A DNA stretch of 31,531 nucleotides from Baffinella frigidus (lineage: Eukaryota; Cryptophyceae; Cryptomonadales; Baffinellaceae): positions 2,327 to 33,857 of the forward strand of contig MU647949.1 of the NCBI GenBank assembly GCA_026770585.1, written 5' to 3'. Below the pieces are notes generated by a model. It was given only the letters and a program-made list of their open reading frames with translations, ran no database searches and was not told the DNA's origin. The translations under genes and the position numbers were made by a program. Below are positions 17,346-29,300 of the stretch, in pieces (positions within the stretch are counted from its first letter, which is position 1; each line of letters opens with the position of its first letter).

Positions 17346-20300
17346 GTGCGTTCTCCACCTTGCCCCCTCACCTCGACCCCGCCTTGCCGGAAATTTTGCG
17401 ACGCTCTGGGGTATCCGCGGGAAACAAGTGCGGAGACGGGCCATGGAGACGGAGAGTGTCCTCCCTGAAGCACAGCTCCCCGCAACCAGAACGAGGAGCT
17501 CAAGAAGCTGTTCGAACAGTCGCGCGCCATCTCTCTCGCTCAAGCCGACCGCGCCCAGCGAGAGTAAATTCCTCACCCCCACCTCCGACGTGCGCTCCGC
17601 ATTTCGCAACCAGCCCGCCAACTGCCCCACCTCCTCTCTCTCGCCTCTATCCGAAGAGCTCACCCCCCCCCCACTCCCACAGGTCGGACAACGCGATAGC
17701 GCGTCTGAAAGCAGAGGTCGGCGCGCACGCCGGCGAAATCAGAAGCCTGACGGAGGAGTGCCGTGCCGGGGAGTGTGGGGCGTCGTCACAGTCGCGCGCG
17801 GCGCTCCTCGCGCGGGAGGAGATCAACGTGCTCAAGCAGCGCCTTGCTGATCTTGCTGAGGTGTGCGCCCAGGCGGTGCGAGGAGCCCCAGCGGCAACCG
17901 TCGTGCGATGCCGTGCGCTTGTTTCACTGTGTTCGATGCGTTGCCCGATCGTCCTGTCGAGAGGGTGCGTGCGCGCGAGGGTGGAGGGAGGGAGGGAGCC
18001 ACCAACCCTCACGGAAAGACCAAATCATCGATTTTCAGACCTCAAATTCACCTTGACAGCCAGGCGAATTCGCCTGGCCACAACTTAAGAAGTCCCAATC
18101 TTGGTGCAAAATCAACTTTTGAGGAAAGGTCGAAAATGGACTGTTTGGTCCTTCCGGGAGGACTGGTGGAGTGTTGCGGTGCGCATAGGTGACGCTGAGA
18201 CTGTGTGGCGGGGGCAGACGCAGCGGGCGGCACTGGAGAAGCAGGAGGAGGCGCTCCGGGAGGAGGTTGGCTTGCTCAAGACTGCCGCGTACAAGCAGGA
18301 ACAGGCGCTGCGCGAACAGGCACGTGCCCCCATGCTAGCCCTCCACTCGCGTTGTGCGTGGCGGGGTGTGCATGTCGCGCTGCACTCGCGGTGTGAAGAG
18401 GCGCCCGGTGGCACGGGGGTGCGGGTGCGAGGGGTGTCAACCCTCGGTGTTTCGCCGCGGCGTGTTGCCGGTGCTGCTTGTCCTGCTGCCGGAAACGACA
18501 CTTGGGGCAGACGCGTAGTGGTGGTGGTGAGGAGGAGAAGGAGGAGGAGGAGGAGGCTGATCACACCTCTGTGATTCAACCCAAGAGTCGCGAGGAGGAG
18601 GAGAAGGCAGAGGCATACTGCCTAACTCCGGAGTGGTGTTGCACCCACCAGTCCACCTTGTCTCCTCACCCCTCAACGCTAACCCCCCCTCGCAGGCGAA
18701 CCGGGCGTCGAAGGCTCCTTTGACCACCGCTCGAGGAGGATACCCCTCAACCCTCAACCCTGCACCCTGAGCCATACACCCTATGTGTAGGGTGTAAGGT
18801 GTAGGGTGTAGGGTGTAGGGTGTAGGGTGTAGGGTGTAGGGTGTAGGGTGTAGGGTGTAGGGTTTCGAGTGTATTGGAGGCTGAGGCGCGTCTCTGTTGG
18901 CAGGCGAACAGGGCGTCGAAGGCGGAGACGAGCGCGGCGACCGCGCAGGAGCAATCTCTGCTGGAGGTGCGCGCGCTGCTCGAGCGATCGACCGAGGGCC
19001 GCGAACGCGACCGTGTCCGCGCGGTGCGTCCCCGGCCCACTGCTGCTATCTCACCCGGGCGAGTATTTCAGTCGCATAAGATTTCGGGGATCTCCGATCC
19101 GGTTTGAAACGAAAATTACTACGTGACTGGAAAAGACCGGTGTTTAGTGATTTTCGTTGCCAGATCTTATTTGAGTCAAATACTCGTCGCGATTATATTG
19201 CTATCTGAAGACTATTTCGGATCACCAATTTGGTGAGACCGGGATCTTTTCCGCTCCAACGTTGACGGATTTGTACCGCACACCCAGCATGTCAACTTGA
19301 GAATAGTCGACCAACCTGAGTGAGGCAGAGCTCTCTGGCGGTGCCGCTTGGAACCGCTGTCTTCGCTGAGAGTGGCTGCGCGCTCAACCCTAAACCCTAA
19401 ACTCTAAACACAAAACCCTCAACCCTCAACCCTCGATCCTCAACCCTCAACCATAAACCCTCAACCTCCAATACACCCTAAACCCTAAATCTAAAACCCT
19501 AAACCCTAACCCTGCGGGCAGGCTCAGGCGCTAGAGCGAGCGGAGAAGAACGAACCCTCAACCTCAAACCCCAAACCCCAAACCCTCACCGTAGCCCGTC
19601 AACCCTGTGAGTGGCAGGCGGCATCGCTAGAGGTTGCGGAGAACAACGAACCCTAAACCATACACCCTAAACCCTAAACCCTAAACCCTGAACCCTAAAC
19701 CCTAAACCCTAAACCCTAAACCCTAAACCTGCGGGCATGCTCTGGCGCTAGAGGGTGCGGAGAAGAACGAACACTAAACCTCAAACCCCAAACCCCAAAC
19801 CCTAACCCTAAACGCTGAAGCGTGAACCCTGTGAGTGGCAGGCGGGAGCGCTGGAGGGAGCGGAGAAGAGCTTGGCAGGCCTCGCCGCGAAAGTCCAGGA
19901 CGCCCAGCGCGAAGCGGTCTACCTAACCCCTCACCCCTAAACCCCAAACCTAACCTAACCCTTAAACCTAACCCAACCCCTAAACCGCAAACCTCAAACC
20001 CTAAATCCTGAACCCGGAACCTAAACCCTGAACCCTGAACCCTAAAACCTAACCCCCAAACCCTCACGGTGACACGCCCCCCCCCCAGATGTTTGGGATT
20101 TAATCCCCCCCCCCCCAAAAAAAAACAGCTTCCACATCCTTGAGCTCTACATCTCTACAACATCCCCCCCCCCCAACATCTTCATCCCAAAGACCAGCAG
20201 GACATCCCTGTGCGACTGGAAAGCCTGGAAAGAGAGGAAAGAGAGGAAAGAGAGGGCAGAGAGGAAAGAGAGGACAGAGAGGAAAGAGAGGCGGACACTG

Positions 20301-23300
20301 ACATCGAAACACGGATAGGCCGAGGCGCACGAAGGGTGCAGATGCCGAAAAGTGATGCCGAAACACTGACTGACAGGCGGAGGCGCACGAAGGGAGTGCG
20401 GCAGCCGAGGCGAGAGCGTCGAGCCTCGGGGCTTCTCTCGAGCGTTCGCGCGCCGATCTTGCTGCGGGGGAGGCTGCTCGCGTACGCACCCCCCCGATGT
20501 CTTTTCTTCTTCTTCTTCTTCTTCTTTATTACTCTCGATACAGGTCCTAGGTAGGCCCTTGAGCCTTGAGATGAGTGATACAAAATTTTATGAGCCTTAA
20601 GCAACGAGCCCGGCTCGGATACGTGCGCCCGATTGTTGTAGCCATGCCTCTCTCGGGTTGATCGTCAGGCTGTTCTGTTGACGTGCTGGGTGTGCGGTGC
20701 ACATCCGTCAACTTTGGAGCGGGGTAGTGCTCTGGTGGTGCCCACCTTGGCGTTCAAGGATGCGGGAATGCATCATACTAAATGACAACGGAGTGCAGGT
20801 GCACCTTGAGGAGGAGGCAGCATCGCGCCTGAGCAGCGCGCGCGACGACACCAACCAGGCGCGGGCGCGCGGGGTGGCGGCGGCAGGCGCAGCGCTGCAG
20901 AAGCAGGCGCGACGCGGCACGCTCCGCGGGGGCCTCGAGGCGCTGCGTGATGCGGTCGCGGCGCACGCCGCGCGCACCCACCGCGCCTCGGCCATCGCGC
21001 TGCGCGGGGCCACCCCTGGTGCGCGCAACGCCGTGCTGGCGTGGCATGCGCTCACCGCGCGCGCCGCGCGCCTGCGCGTGGCCGTGCGCGCCATCCTCTG
21101 CCGCGCCCAGGCGGTCAGCATGCGGAGGGTGCTGGGGCGCTGGGGGGCGCTCACGGCTGATAAGGCCAACGCCTGTGGCGCGGCAGCTGCGCGCGCGGTG
21201 CGTCCCGTTGCCTCCCTCTGCCTCGCGCGGGGTCGCGCTCAGACTATCATCACGTTGCCATGCTGGGGTTGCGGGACACATCCGTCAATTCGGGAGCGGG
21301 AAATAGCCCGGGCGCGCCACATTGGTGAGCCCAAATAGACTGAGGCAGAGCTAGGAGGCGGACCCGCCCGCCCGCCCTGCCGTGCAGTTGTGCGCCTGGT
21401 ACACGGTTCCTGACGCTCACGCGACCCTCTGTGTGCGTGTGGTTCCTACTAGGAGGGGCTCCTAGGAGGAAACGGTTGCGTGCAGCGGCAGGTGACAAGT
21501 CGCGGGGCTGAGAATGCGCGGACGTGGGATGGTGTGGCAGGTGGCGGTGCACGCGCGCGGCGTCGGGGGTGTCTTTCAGGTGCGAGACCCTCTGCCTCCC
21601 TACATCACCCCTCGCCGTGTTTCGTCTCAGCCTGACACCCAATGTCAGTGAGTTGACCCGAGGCTGCCACCCAATGCCAGTCAATCCACTCACTCCTGCC
21701 ACCCAACGTCAATTGCCCCGAGGTTGACGCCGAATGGCAATTGACGCGAGGATGGCACCCAAAGTCAGCTGACTTGCGCCGCTTCATCCGGGTGTGAGCG
21801 CCGCTTCCCCTCATCTCGACATCTCATCTCGTCGCCATGTCTCCTCTCTCTCTGCAGCGCGAGGCCGACACCTGCCGGCAGCCGTGGCTCTGTCGCACTA
21901 CTTTGTACCCCACCACCATCATGCGTCCGATCTCAGTCATCAACACAGTCACCCCTACACCAATGCTCAACGCAGGCAGTTGACGAATTGCAACCCGGTA
22001 TTTGGATGGGGCAGGCGTGGCGTGGCGCGGCGGAGCGGGCGGTGCATGGGGGAGGCGGCGGCGCAGGAGAGGCTGCTGCGCGCATGGCTGCTCGCCTCGT
22101 CCGCGCGTCCCTCCAAGGTCTTACCACTACCTTACTTTCCCCGCAAACCTCGGCTGTCCAAATCTGCGTACCGTCAAAGTGTCTCGCCGCCCAGGGCGCG
22201 CGCGCGCGCGCGCGCGCGCGCGCGCCAGAGAGAGAGAGAGAGCGTCGCCAAGGATTGAGGAGAGATGGCGTTGCGTCGAGAGCTGCCCTGACGGTTTGCC
22301 AAAATGCGTTTCTCAGACCACGCTGGTAACAGTCCTGGGAAACGTTAATGTTTCCCGGAAATGCTTGGCGGGGCTGGGCTGGTGGGCGCGTGGGTACAGC
22401 GTTGCGTCGAGAGGTGAGGTGACTGTTGGCAGATGACAGAAATGGCGTGACAGCTTTTCACAATGCTGCAGCATTGGCGTGGTTATGCGCAAGGTGCTGA
22501 TGGATGCCGGGTCTCACTTGTTGGCGAGAGGTGACGTGACTGCTGACCTGTCACGAGAGGTGAGGTAACTGTTGGCGTGGCGCGTGGCAGGGCGCCGAAA
22601 GTGGGCGCGTTGCTCCGAGAGGTCACGTGACTATTGGCAGCCATGCGTGGTCGTAACATGGTCAGCCATTGCACTGCATGTCCTCAAACCTAGGGTTCAC
22701 GTGGCGCGTGGCAGAGATGGTGTGCGCGTGGGCAGAGCATTTTGTGTCGAGAGGTGAGCTGACTGTTGCCGTGGCGCGGGGCAGGGTTGGTATTGGTACT
22801 GCTGACCTGGCACGAGAGGTGAGGTGACAGTTAGCGTGGCGCGTGGCAGGGGTGGTGGGCGCGTGGGCAGAAGAGGCAGCGCGCGGCGCGAGGCGTGTTC
22901 GCCTTTCCATTCGCGCTGCCCGCCTCGACCAACGGTGAGCCTGCCACTCGAGCCTAGAAATGTCACCATTTTAAGACCGGGCTTCATTTACAGGTGGGGC
23001 GGTGTGTAGTAATTTGCCTCCATCCTCGACCAACGGTGCCCCCCCACTGCCTACCTCTGTATTCTGTCTATTTCGGCTCACCATTTCGGCGATCCCTCTC
23101 GCTCCAAAGTTGACGGATTTGTACCGCACGCCCGGCATGTCATCTCGAGAATCGTCGGTCAACCCGAGTGAGGCAGAGCGAGACTCTGTCTCTCGATCCG
23201 CGTGGTCCGCCTCGAGTAACGGCAAGACAGCACACCCTCATTATGGCGTCATCCTACTTCCGGCATTCCGTATCGCCCTACGGTATTGCATACGGTAGCA

Positions 23301-26300
23301 CTCTACGGAATGCCGCAACAGGATGACGCCGGAAGTAGGGCCTCCATGCTTACCACTCCGTCCTCCGACGTGAAGCATTTGCAAGGTCAGACAGAGTGAG
23401 AGCGAGAGAGAGAGAGAGTGTGTGTGTGTGAGAGAGAGAGGGAGAGTGCGTGTACATTTTCCAAAACTGCACTAGCGGGGTCTTGGGAATGTTTTGGGGG
23501 GTTTAGAGGTGGGACGTGGTGACAGTCCCTCGCGTCATCACGCCCCACTTCTCCAGGTGAGAAGCACCCCCCCCCCCTACCCCCCCTCTCCATCCCACAC
23601 CCACCTACCCCTCTGCAATCCAAAACAAAGGGTGGGGCCCTGCCACGCCTGGTCACAGTGGATATTTCAGACACAAGTCTTGGTTTTAATTTTGTACCAG
23701 GGTTTTCGGAACCGGGTAGACGCCCGGACGTGGAAAGGACGAGGAGTTGCGTTTCACCGGGGAGCGCTCACTCATTTAGTACCACGAAACGAAACGTCGC
23801 GTTCTGAAATTCCAAATTGTGCCCTGGCGTGACAGGCGCGAGGGGGTGCTGTTCGCGAGCGCGTTCAAGGAGCTCTGCGTCCGCGCGGCCGGCTCTAGAA
23901 CGTTCTAGAACGCTATCCGCGGTTAATGGGGGCACTAGCACCGCGTGACCACCTCGTGACTGACCCTGGTGGGCCTGCAGGCGCGAGGGGGCGGTGATCG
24001 CATTCGCGTTCGAGGAGCTCTGCGCGCGCGCGGCCGACGCCCGCCACCGCGCGGCGGTACCCCACACTCTTAACCCCAAACCCGAAACCCGAAACCATAA
24101 ACCATAAACCATACACCATAAACCATACACCATAAACCATAAACCCTAAACCCGGAACCCCGAACCCTAAACCCTCAGGTTGCTGCGTCCGACGCCGCGG
24201 CGAAGCGGGATACGGAGGAGGCGGAGGCCGCGGCAGGGCGTGCCGTCGCGGCCGCTCAGGTCTAGACCCTAAACCCTAAACACTAAACCCTAAATCCTAA
24301 ACCCTCAACCCTAACCCTAAACCCTGAACCCTAAACCCTAAACCCTAACGCTAAACCCTAAACCCTAAACCCTAAACCCTAAACCCTAAACCCCATACCC
24401 TAAACCCTAAACCCTAAACCTTAAACCCTGCACCCTAAGCCCTAAACCCTAAACCCGAATCCTTGGGGTGGCGGCACCGCACGCCCAGGCCTAACCCCAG
24501 AAGCCGAAACCCTTGCCTCCAGGAGGCGGCGGGGGTGCGGGTGGACCAGGCGCGTGTGGATGCCGAGGGGCAGGTGGATGCGGCGAAGGTGGCGGCGCAG
24601 TGGCAAGTGGAGGAGGCGGAGGCTGGGGCGGAGAGACGCGTGGGGGAGGCGAGTGCTGCGGCGGAGGGGCGGGTGGCGGAGGCGGAGGAGGGGAGGAGGG
24701 TCGAGGTGGAGGCTGCGCGGGCGGAGTGCGAGGAGGGGGTGAGGGAGGCGGAGGGGAGGAGTAAGGCTGCTGTGGAGGCGGGGAAGAGGGTGGTCAGGTT
24801 CACACCCTACACCTACACCCAAACCCTGCAACCTAAACCCTGCGGCTTAAACCCTAAACCCTAAACCCTAAACCTCAAACCCTGAACCCTAAATCCTAAA
24901 CCCTAAACCCTAAATCCTAAACCCTAAACCCTAATTTCGACACCCGAAACCCGAAATCCGACACCCGACACCCTACACCCTAAACCCTAAACCCTAAACT
25001 CTCAACCCTAAACCCTAAATCCTAAATCCTGAACCCTGAACCCTAAACCCGAAACCCTCAACAAGGGGGGCGGAGGAATCGCGGGATGCAGCGGTCGCGG
25101 AGATGCAGGTCTCACCCCGAAACCCGAATCCCAAAACTCAAAACCCCAACCCTAAACCCTAAACCCTAAACGTGAAACCTAGCTCTGCCTCACGCGTTTT
25201 GGTCCCGCCAATTTGGCGAGACCGGAAGTCAATTCCCCGAATTGGGGTTTGTTGTACAATCGTCAACTGTTCGAGTGAAAAAGATCAGTCAACCCGAGTC
25301 AGGCATAGCTAGGAAACGGAAAAGAGCCTGGGTGCTTGGAACCCTAGGGCACTGGACTTTTCCAAATTGGACATTCTTGGTGTGCGGAGTGTTGAAGCGG
25401 AGGGGCTTCTAGTTTGGGAGCGTCGAAGACTCTGTGGCCTGGAAACAAGTGTTGACGCGGATGCGCTTTCCGCGCCAGGTCATAAGTCGGAATTAAATTT
25501 TACTACACCATCTACGTGTGAAGATGATTCTAACCCGGAAAACACGCCAAAGGTGTTTTCACGCCAAAAGTGGGATTGGAGCTCTCTGCCGCCGCTACTA
25601 AGTTTTTTGAAACTTTTAGCGCGAAGCGTTGCGTTTGAAATTCTTGCTTATGTATGACCTGGCGTGGCCCTTGTGGCGCAGGGGCTCGAGAAGAAGATCC
25701 GCGATCACGAAGATGCTCTCGCTATCGCTCAGGTCCAACCCCTCAACCCTCAACCCTCAACCCCAAACCCTCAACCCTAAAACCCCGAATCCGGAACGGC
25801 AGAGTCGAGATCGAGTCTAGTCCCCACACCTACTAGGTTATATCTCAGATTTTGGCGTGGCGCTGGAGCTATTTCGTGCTTTTAGGGTTTTAACATATCA
25901 GGATGTGTACCGGAAATCCCTTAGATGGACGCGTTGCGAGATAGAAGCAGGTGACGTAGGTGACGCGATGAGGTCCGGACCCCCCCTCATTCGGGACTTT
26001 CGCACCCGCCCTCCCACACCAAGAGTTTCGATGGTGTGGGTCTGGCAGATTTGTACCGGGAGTGCGCTGCTTTCCAGCGCTCCCTGGTACAAATCGGGGG
26101 TTTGCCGCACGATGAAAGTAGTTTACTTCGTGGCTGGACGCTTTTGGTTGTTTGGGACCACTGGTGGACCGTGAAGTGTGTTGCGTCGATGGATCATTGC
26201 TTCTTGGCCCCTGAGGCTCTCCGTGTCACGACGTGGCAGCGTGTGAGCCCCTTCAGTGTTGCTTCTTGCTCTCCTGCCTTCTGAAACAAGACACGATCCC

Positions 26301-29300
26301 TCTGAGGGTGTTCCTGTGACGAGTGGCGCAGCGAGGGAACCGCTTGAGTGTTGCGTGTGGGGCGGATACGTGCGCAACCCATCTAACACCCTCTTTCTCA
26401 AGCTCCTCGTGTTGCGTCTGAGCCAATACGTTCTGAAAAATACACCGCCGTGTGACGATGGGAGCAGCGGGTGAACCGAATGCACGAAGAGTCAATGGCC
26501 AAGCTCGAAAGCGAGTGGGGCTGATGATGCGTAGGCTGATGATACGCGCAACACCCGATTTGTGAGCAGAGGGTGAACCGGATGCACGAGGAGTCAATGG
26601 CCACGCTCGAAAGCAAGGTCGCGGAGGCTGAGCTCCTCCAGACCAAGCTCACCCAGGCGTCCGAGGCCCTTTCTCTCTCGCAGGTGCCCTCTAGATGCCC
26701 CCCCCCCTCCCTTGATCCGATCGAGACACTCAAGACACTCGCATGTGCAGCTAGACACACCCGACACTATCATAGCTCGTCACACCCGACACACCCAGGA
26801 CTTTTTGGAAACGTGAAAGTCGTGGGTGTGTCGGGTAGTCGAGCTATGCTGATGCATGCTCTGCCACTGCGGCCGACGTTCAACATGAGCAGGAACGGCA
26901 CGCATCTTCATCTTGGCGTTTGTCAGATGATGCTTTTCGACGCACGCCATGCGAAACAGATGCTATCGGGTGACGCGATCGGACCCTTTGGTCCGATCGA
27001 GATGCTCGCCTGCCCACCTCGCCTGTTCAAGGTGAGCAGGAAGTTTCTTGCATCGAGCAGAGTGAGTTGCCACTACCGGATCTCGACTTTTCTGGGACGA
27101 TGCCAGCGGCGACCCCTGAGACGTGGGTGGTGTATGTCTTACGCTGGGTGTATGTCTTACGCTGGTTGTATGCCTTACGCCTGGTGTATGTCTTACGCTT
27201 GGTGACGGGCCGCGCGTGGTGGCAGATGGCGTCAGAGGCCAAGGATTCAGACCTTCTGGCGTCGCGCGCCCAGGCCGAAATGCTCCAGGCACCCCAAACC
27301 CTAAACCCTAAACCCTAAACCCTGAACCTTAGACCCTAAACCCTAAACCCTAAACCCTAAACCCTAAACCCTAGACCCTCAACCCAAAACCCTAAACCCT
27401 AAACCCCAAATCCTAAACCCTAAGCCCTAAACCAGGCCACGGTCCAAGACCTGCAGTCCGAGGTCTCCAAGCTCGAGACCCGCCAGTATCCCCCCTCCCC
27501 CCCTGTCACCGCGGGCCACTCTGCTCGCTGCGAGAAATTCCCTCTCCCCTCGCGCGAGTCCTGGGTGTGCGACACGGCGTTGGGGTTGCGCATGTGGCCA
27601 TCAGTGGGGTTGCTCATGTGGCGCACGCGGTGGCCGTGTTTCGGCTCAGTCAGTCTGGGCTCCTCAGTAAATACATGTAGATGCTGTTTGCACGGGAGCG
27701 TCCCTGATGTGGCTTCGCACGCTGTGAGCAAGGAGGAGGACGGACCTCCCTCCCCTCCCCTCCCCTCGCGCGAGTCACGCGCCGTCGGGGTTGCTCATTT
27801 GTCTCACGGAGGGTGATGCGTGGAGGGTCATACCTTTCGGCGAGCAGGGAGGAGGACGCGTCATGAGCGACACACGCGGAGTGCGCAGGGAGCGATCTGG
27901 CTCGTTTATTGTACAGTTGTATAGTTAGTTGTACAGTTGTACAGTTAGGTGTACAGTTGTCAAGGGATCTGGCTCGTGCACACCTCCCTGTGCGCCCGAA
28001 CCCTACACCCTAAATCATGCCTGTGCGCAGGGAGGAAGACGGGTCATCAGCGAACGTTGTCGCTCTCGAGCGGGAGACGCACGGCTTGCGACGGCGCAAC
28101 TCCACTCTTCAGGTTCTTCTTCCTCTTCCTTACCTCTCTCGATACAGGTCCTAGGTAGGCCCATGAGGCTTGAGGTGCCTTACGCCGCAACTCCACTCTC
28201 CAGGTTCTCGCCATGCCCTCCGCATGATGAGGGTAGATCATCATGCGGGGTAGATACCCGGACAGCTCTGTCCGACTAAATTTGGTCGCATCATCGTTAT
28301 TAGTTTTTAGAAGGGTCTCCAGTACAAATTGCCATGCCATCATCACCAAATTGCCATGCCATCGTCACCAAATTGCCATGCCATCATCACCAAATTGCCA
28401 TGCCATCATCACCAAATTGCCATGCCATCATCACCAGCCTCATTCTTGCAAGGGCTCGCCACACGTCAATTCCCCGGAAGGGATAAGGGGGAAGTGTTTA
28501 CTTTTGGCATAGTTGGAACGCCGGAAGTGGCGTTCCCACATGGAGCTACCCCCTCCAGAAGTCTGGCGTGACATGCGGGGTAGATACCGCATCTGCTTGT
28601 CGGGGGCGCGAGAACAATGTGGGTTTGGTCCAAGAGGAGAGAGCATCTTCTGAAGGTTGCGAGCCTGTGCGCTCCACGCCGGACATGGTTCCTCGAAAGT
28701 GGCTCGCACCCCATAAGTTGTTATCCGCGTGAGCAGGCTGAGATGGACACAAAGGTAGAGGCGGCCATCCACACATGCATGGCGTACGCATGCGAGTATC
28801 TTGGCCGGCGTGTCTTTGCGCTGGATGGGGCGCCCCGGTGTCGGACGTTGACTCCGCGTGGTGCGCAGGCGAAGATGGACACCATCGGGGACGCGTGCGT
28901 GTCGAACCCGCAGTCGCGTCCCAGGGAGAGTGTGTGTGGCGTGTCTAACACCGAGTCTCGTCCGGTTCGCAGGCTGAGATGGACACCAAGGCCGAGGCGC
29001 TGGCCGCGTCGGAGACTCGCATCCTGGTCCGCTTCCGAGAACACACCCACACACCATTCATTGCCTACCGTAGGGTCCTATGGATATTCACTTGAGGGTT
29101 CAGCGCTGAAACGCGCGGCAAACAACCGCGTCGGAGACTCGAATCCTGGCCCGCTTCTTCAACTCTCCCACTGCCGTAGGGTATGTGGCTACGGATTGCC
29201 CTACGGATTGCCTACTGTAGGGTCCTATGCCTGTCCACCTGAGGGTTAAACGCGTCGGAGACTCGCGTCCTGGCCCGTATCCGAAAACATTCCCACACCC

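Larger units (their letters stand above)
22906..23835 (+). other. Long intronic stretch, no exon found
   Basis: Holds a family C element (23060-23190), a foldback (23245-23330) and GA/GT repeats (23393-23445). A missing exon may lie here, because the phase does not carry across. Confidence 0.4.

Noticed and set aside
17130-17663. 177-codon minus-strand open frame
   Set aside because: Antisense of coiled-coil exons 1-2; GC-rich exons leave other frames open by chance.
20708-21281. Minus-strand open frames opposite exon 8
   Set aside because: Mirror of a strongly GC-ending coding exon; the plus frame has splice sites and helical sequence.
24262-25060. A true chromosome end
   Set aside because: Telomere-type tracts are many, short, variant-rich and lie between exons on both sides; interstitial, not terminal.
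25367-25657. 96-codon open frame in the intron between exons 16 and 17
   Set aside because: No splice signals joining it in phase, different base composition, and no recognisable domain; possibly element sequence.
28326-28435. Five 22-bp repeats as a possible CRISPR array
   Set aside because: The copies are head-to-tail without unique spacers, and the context is a eukaryotic intron; a plain tandem repeat.
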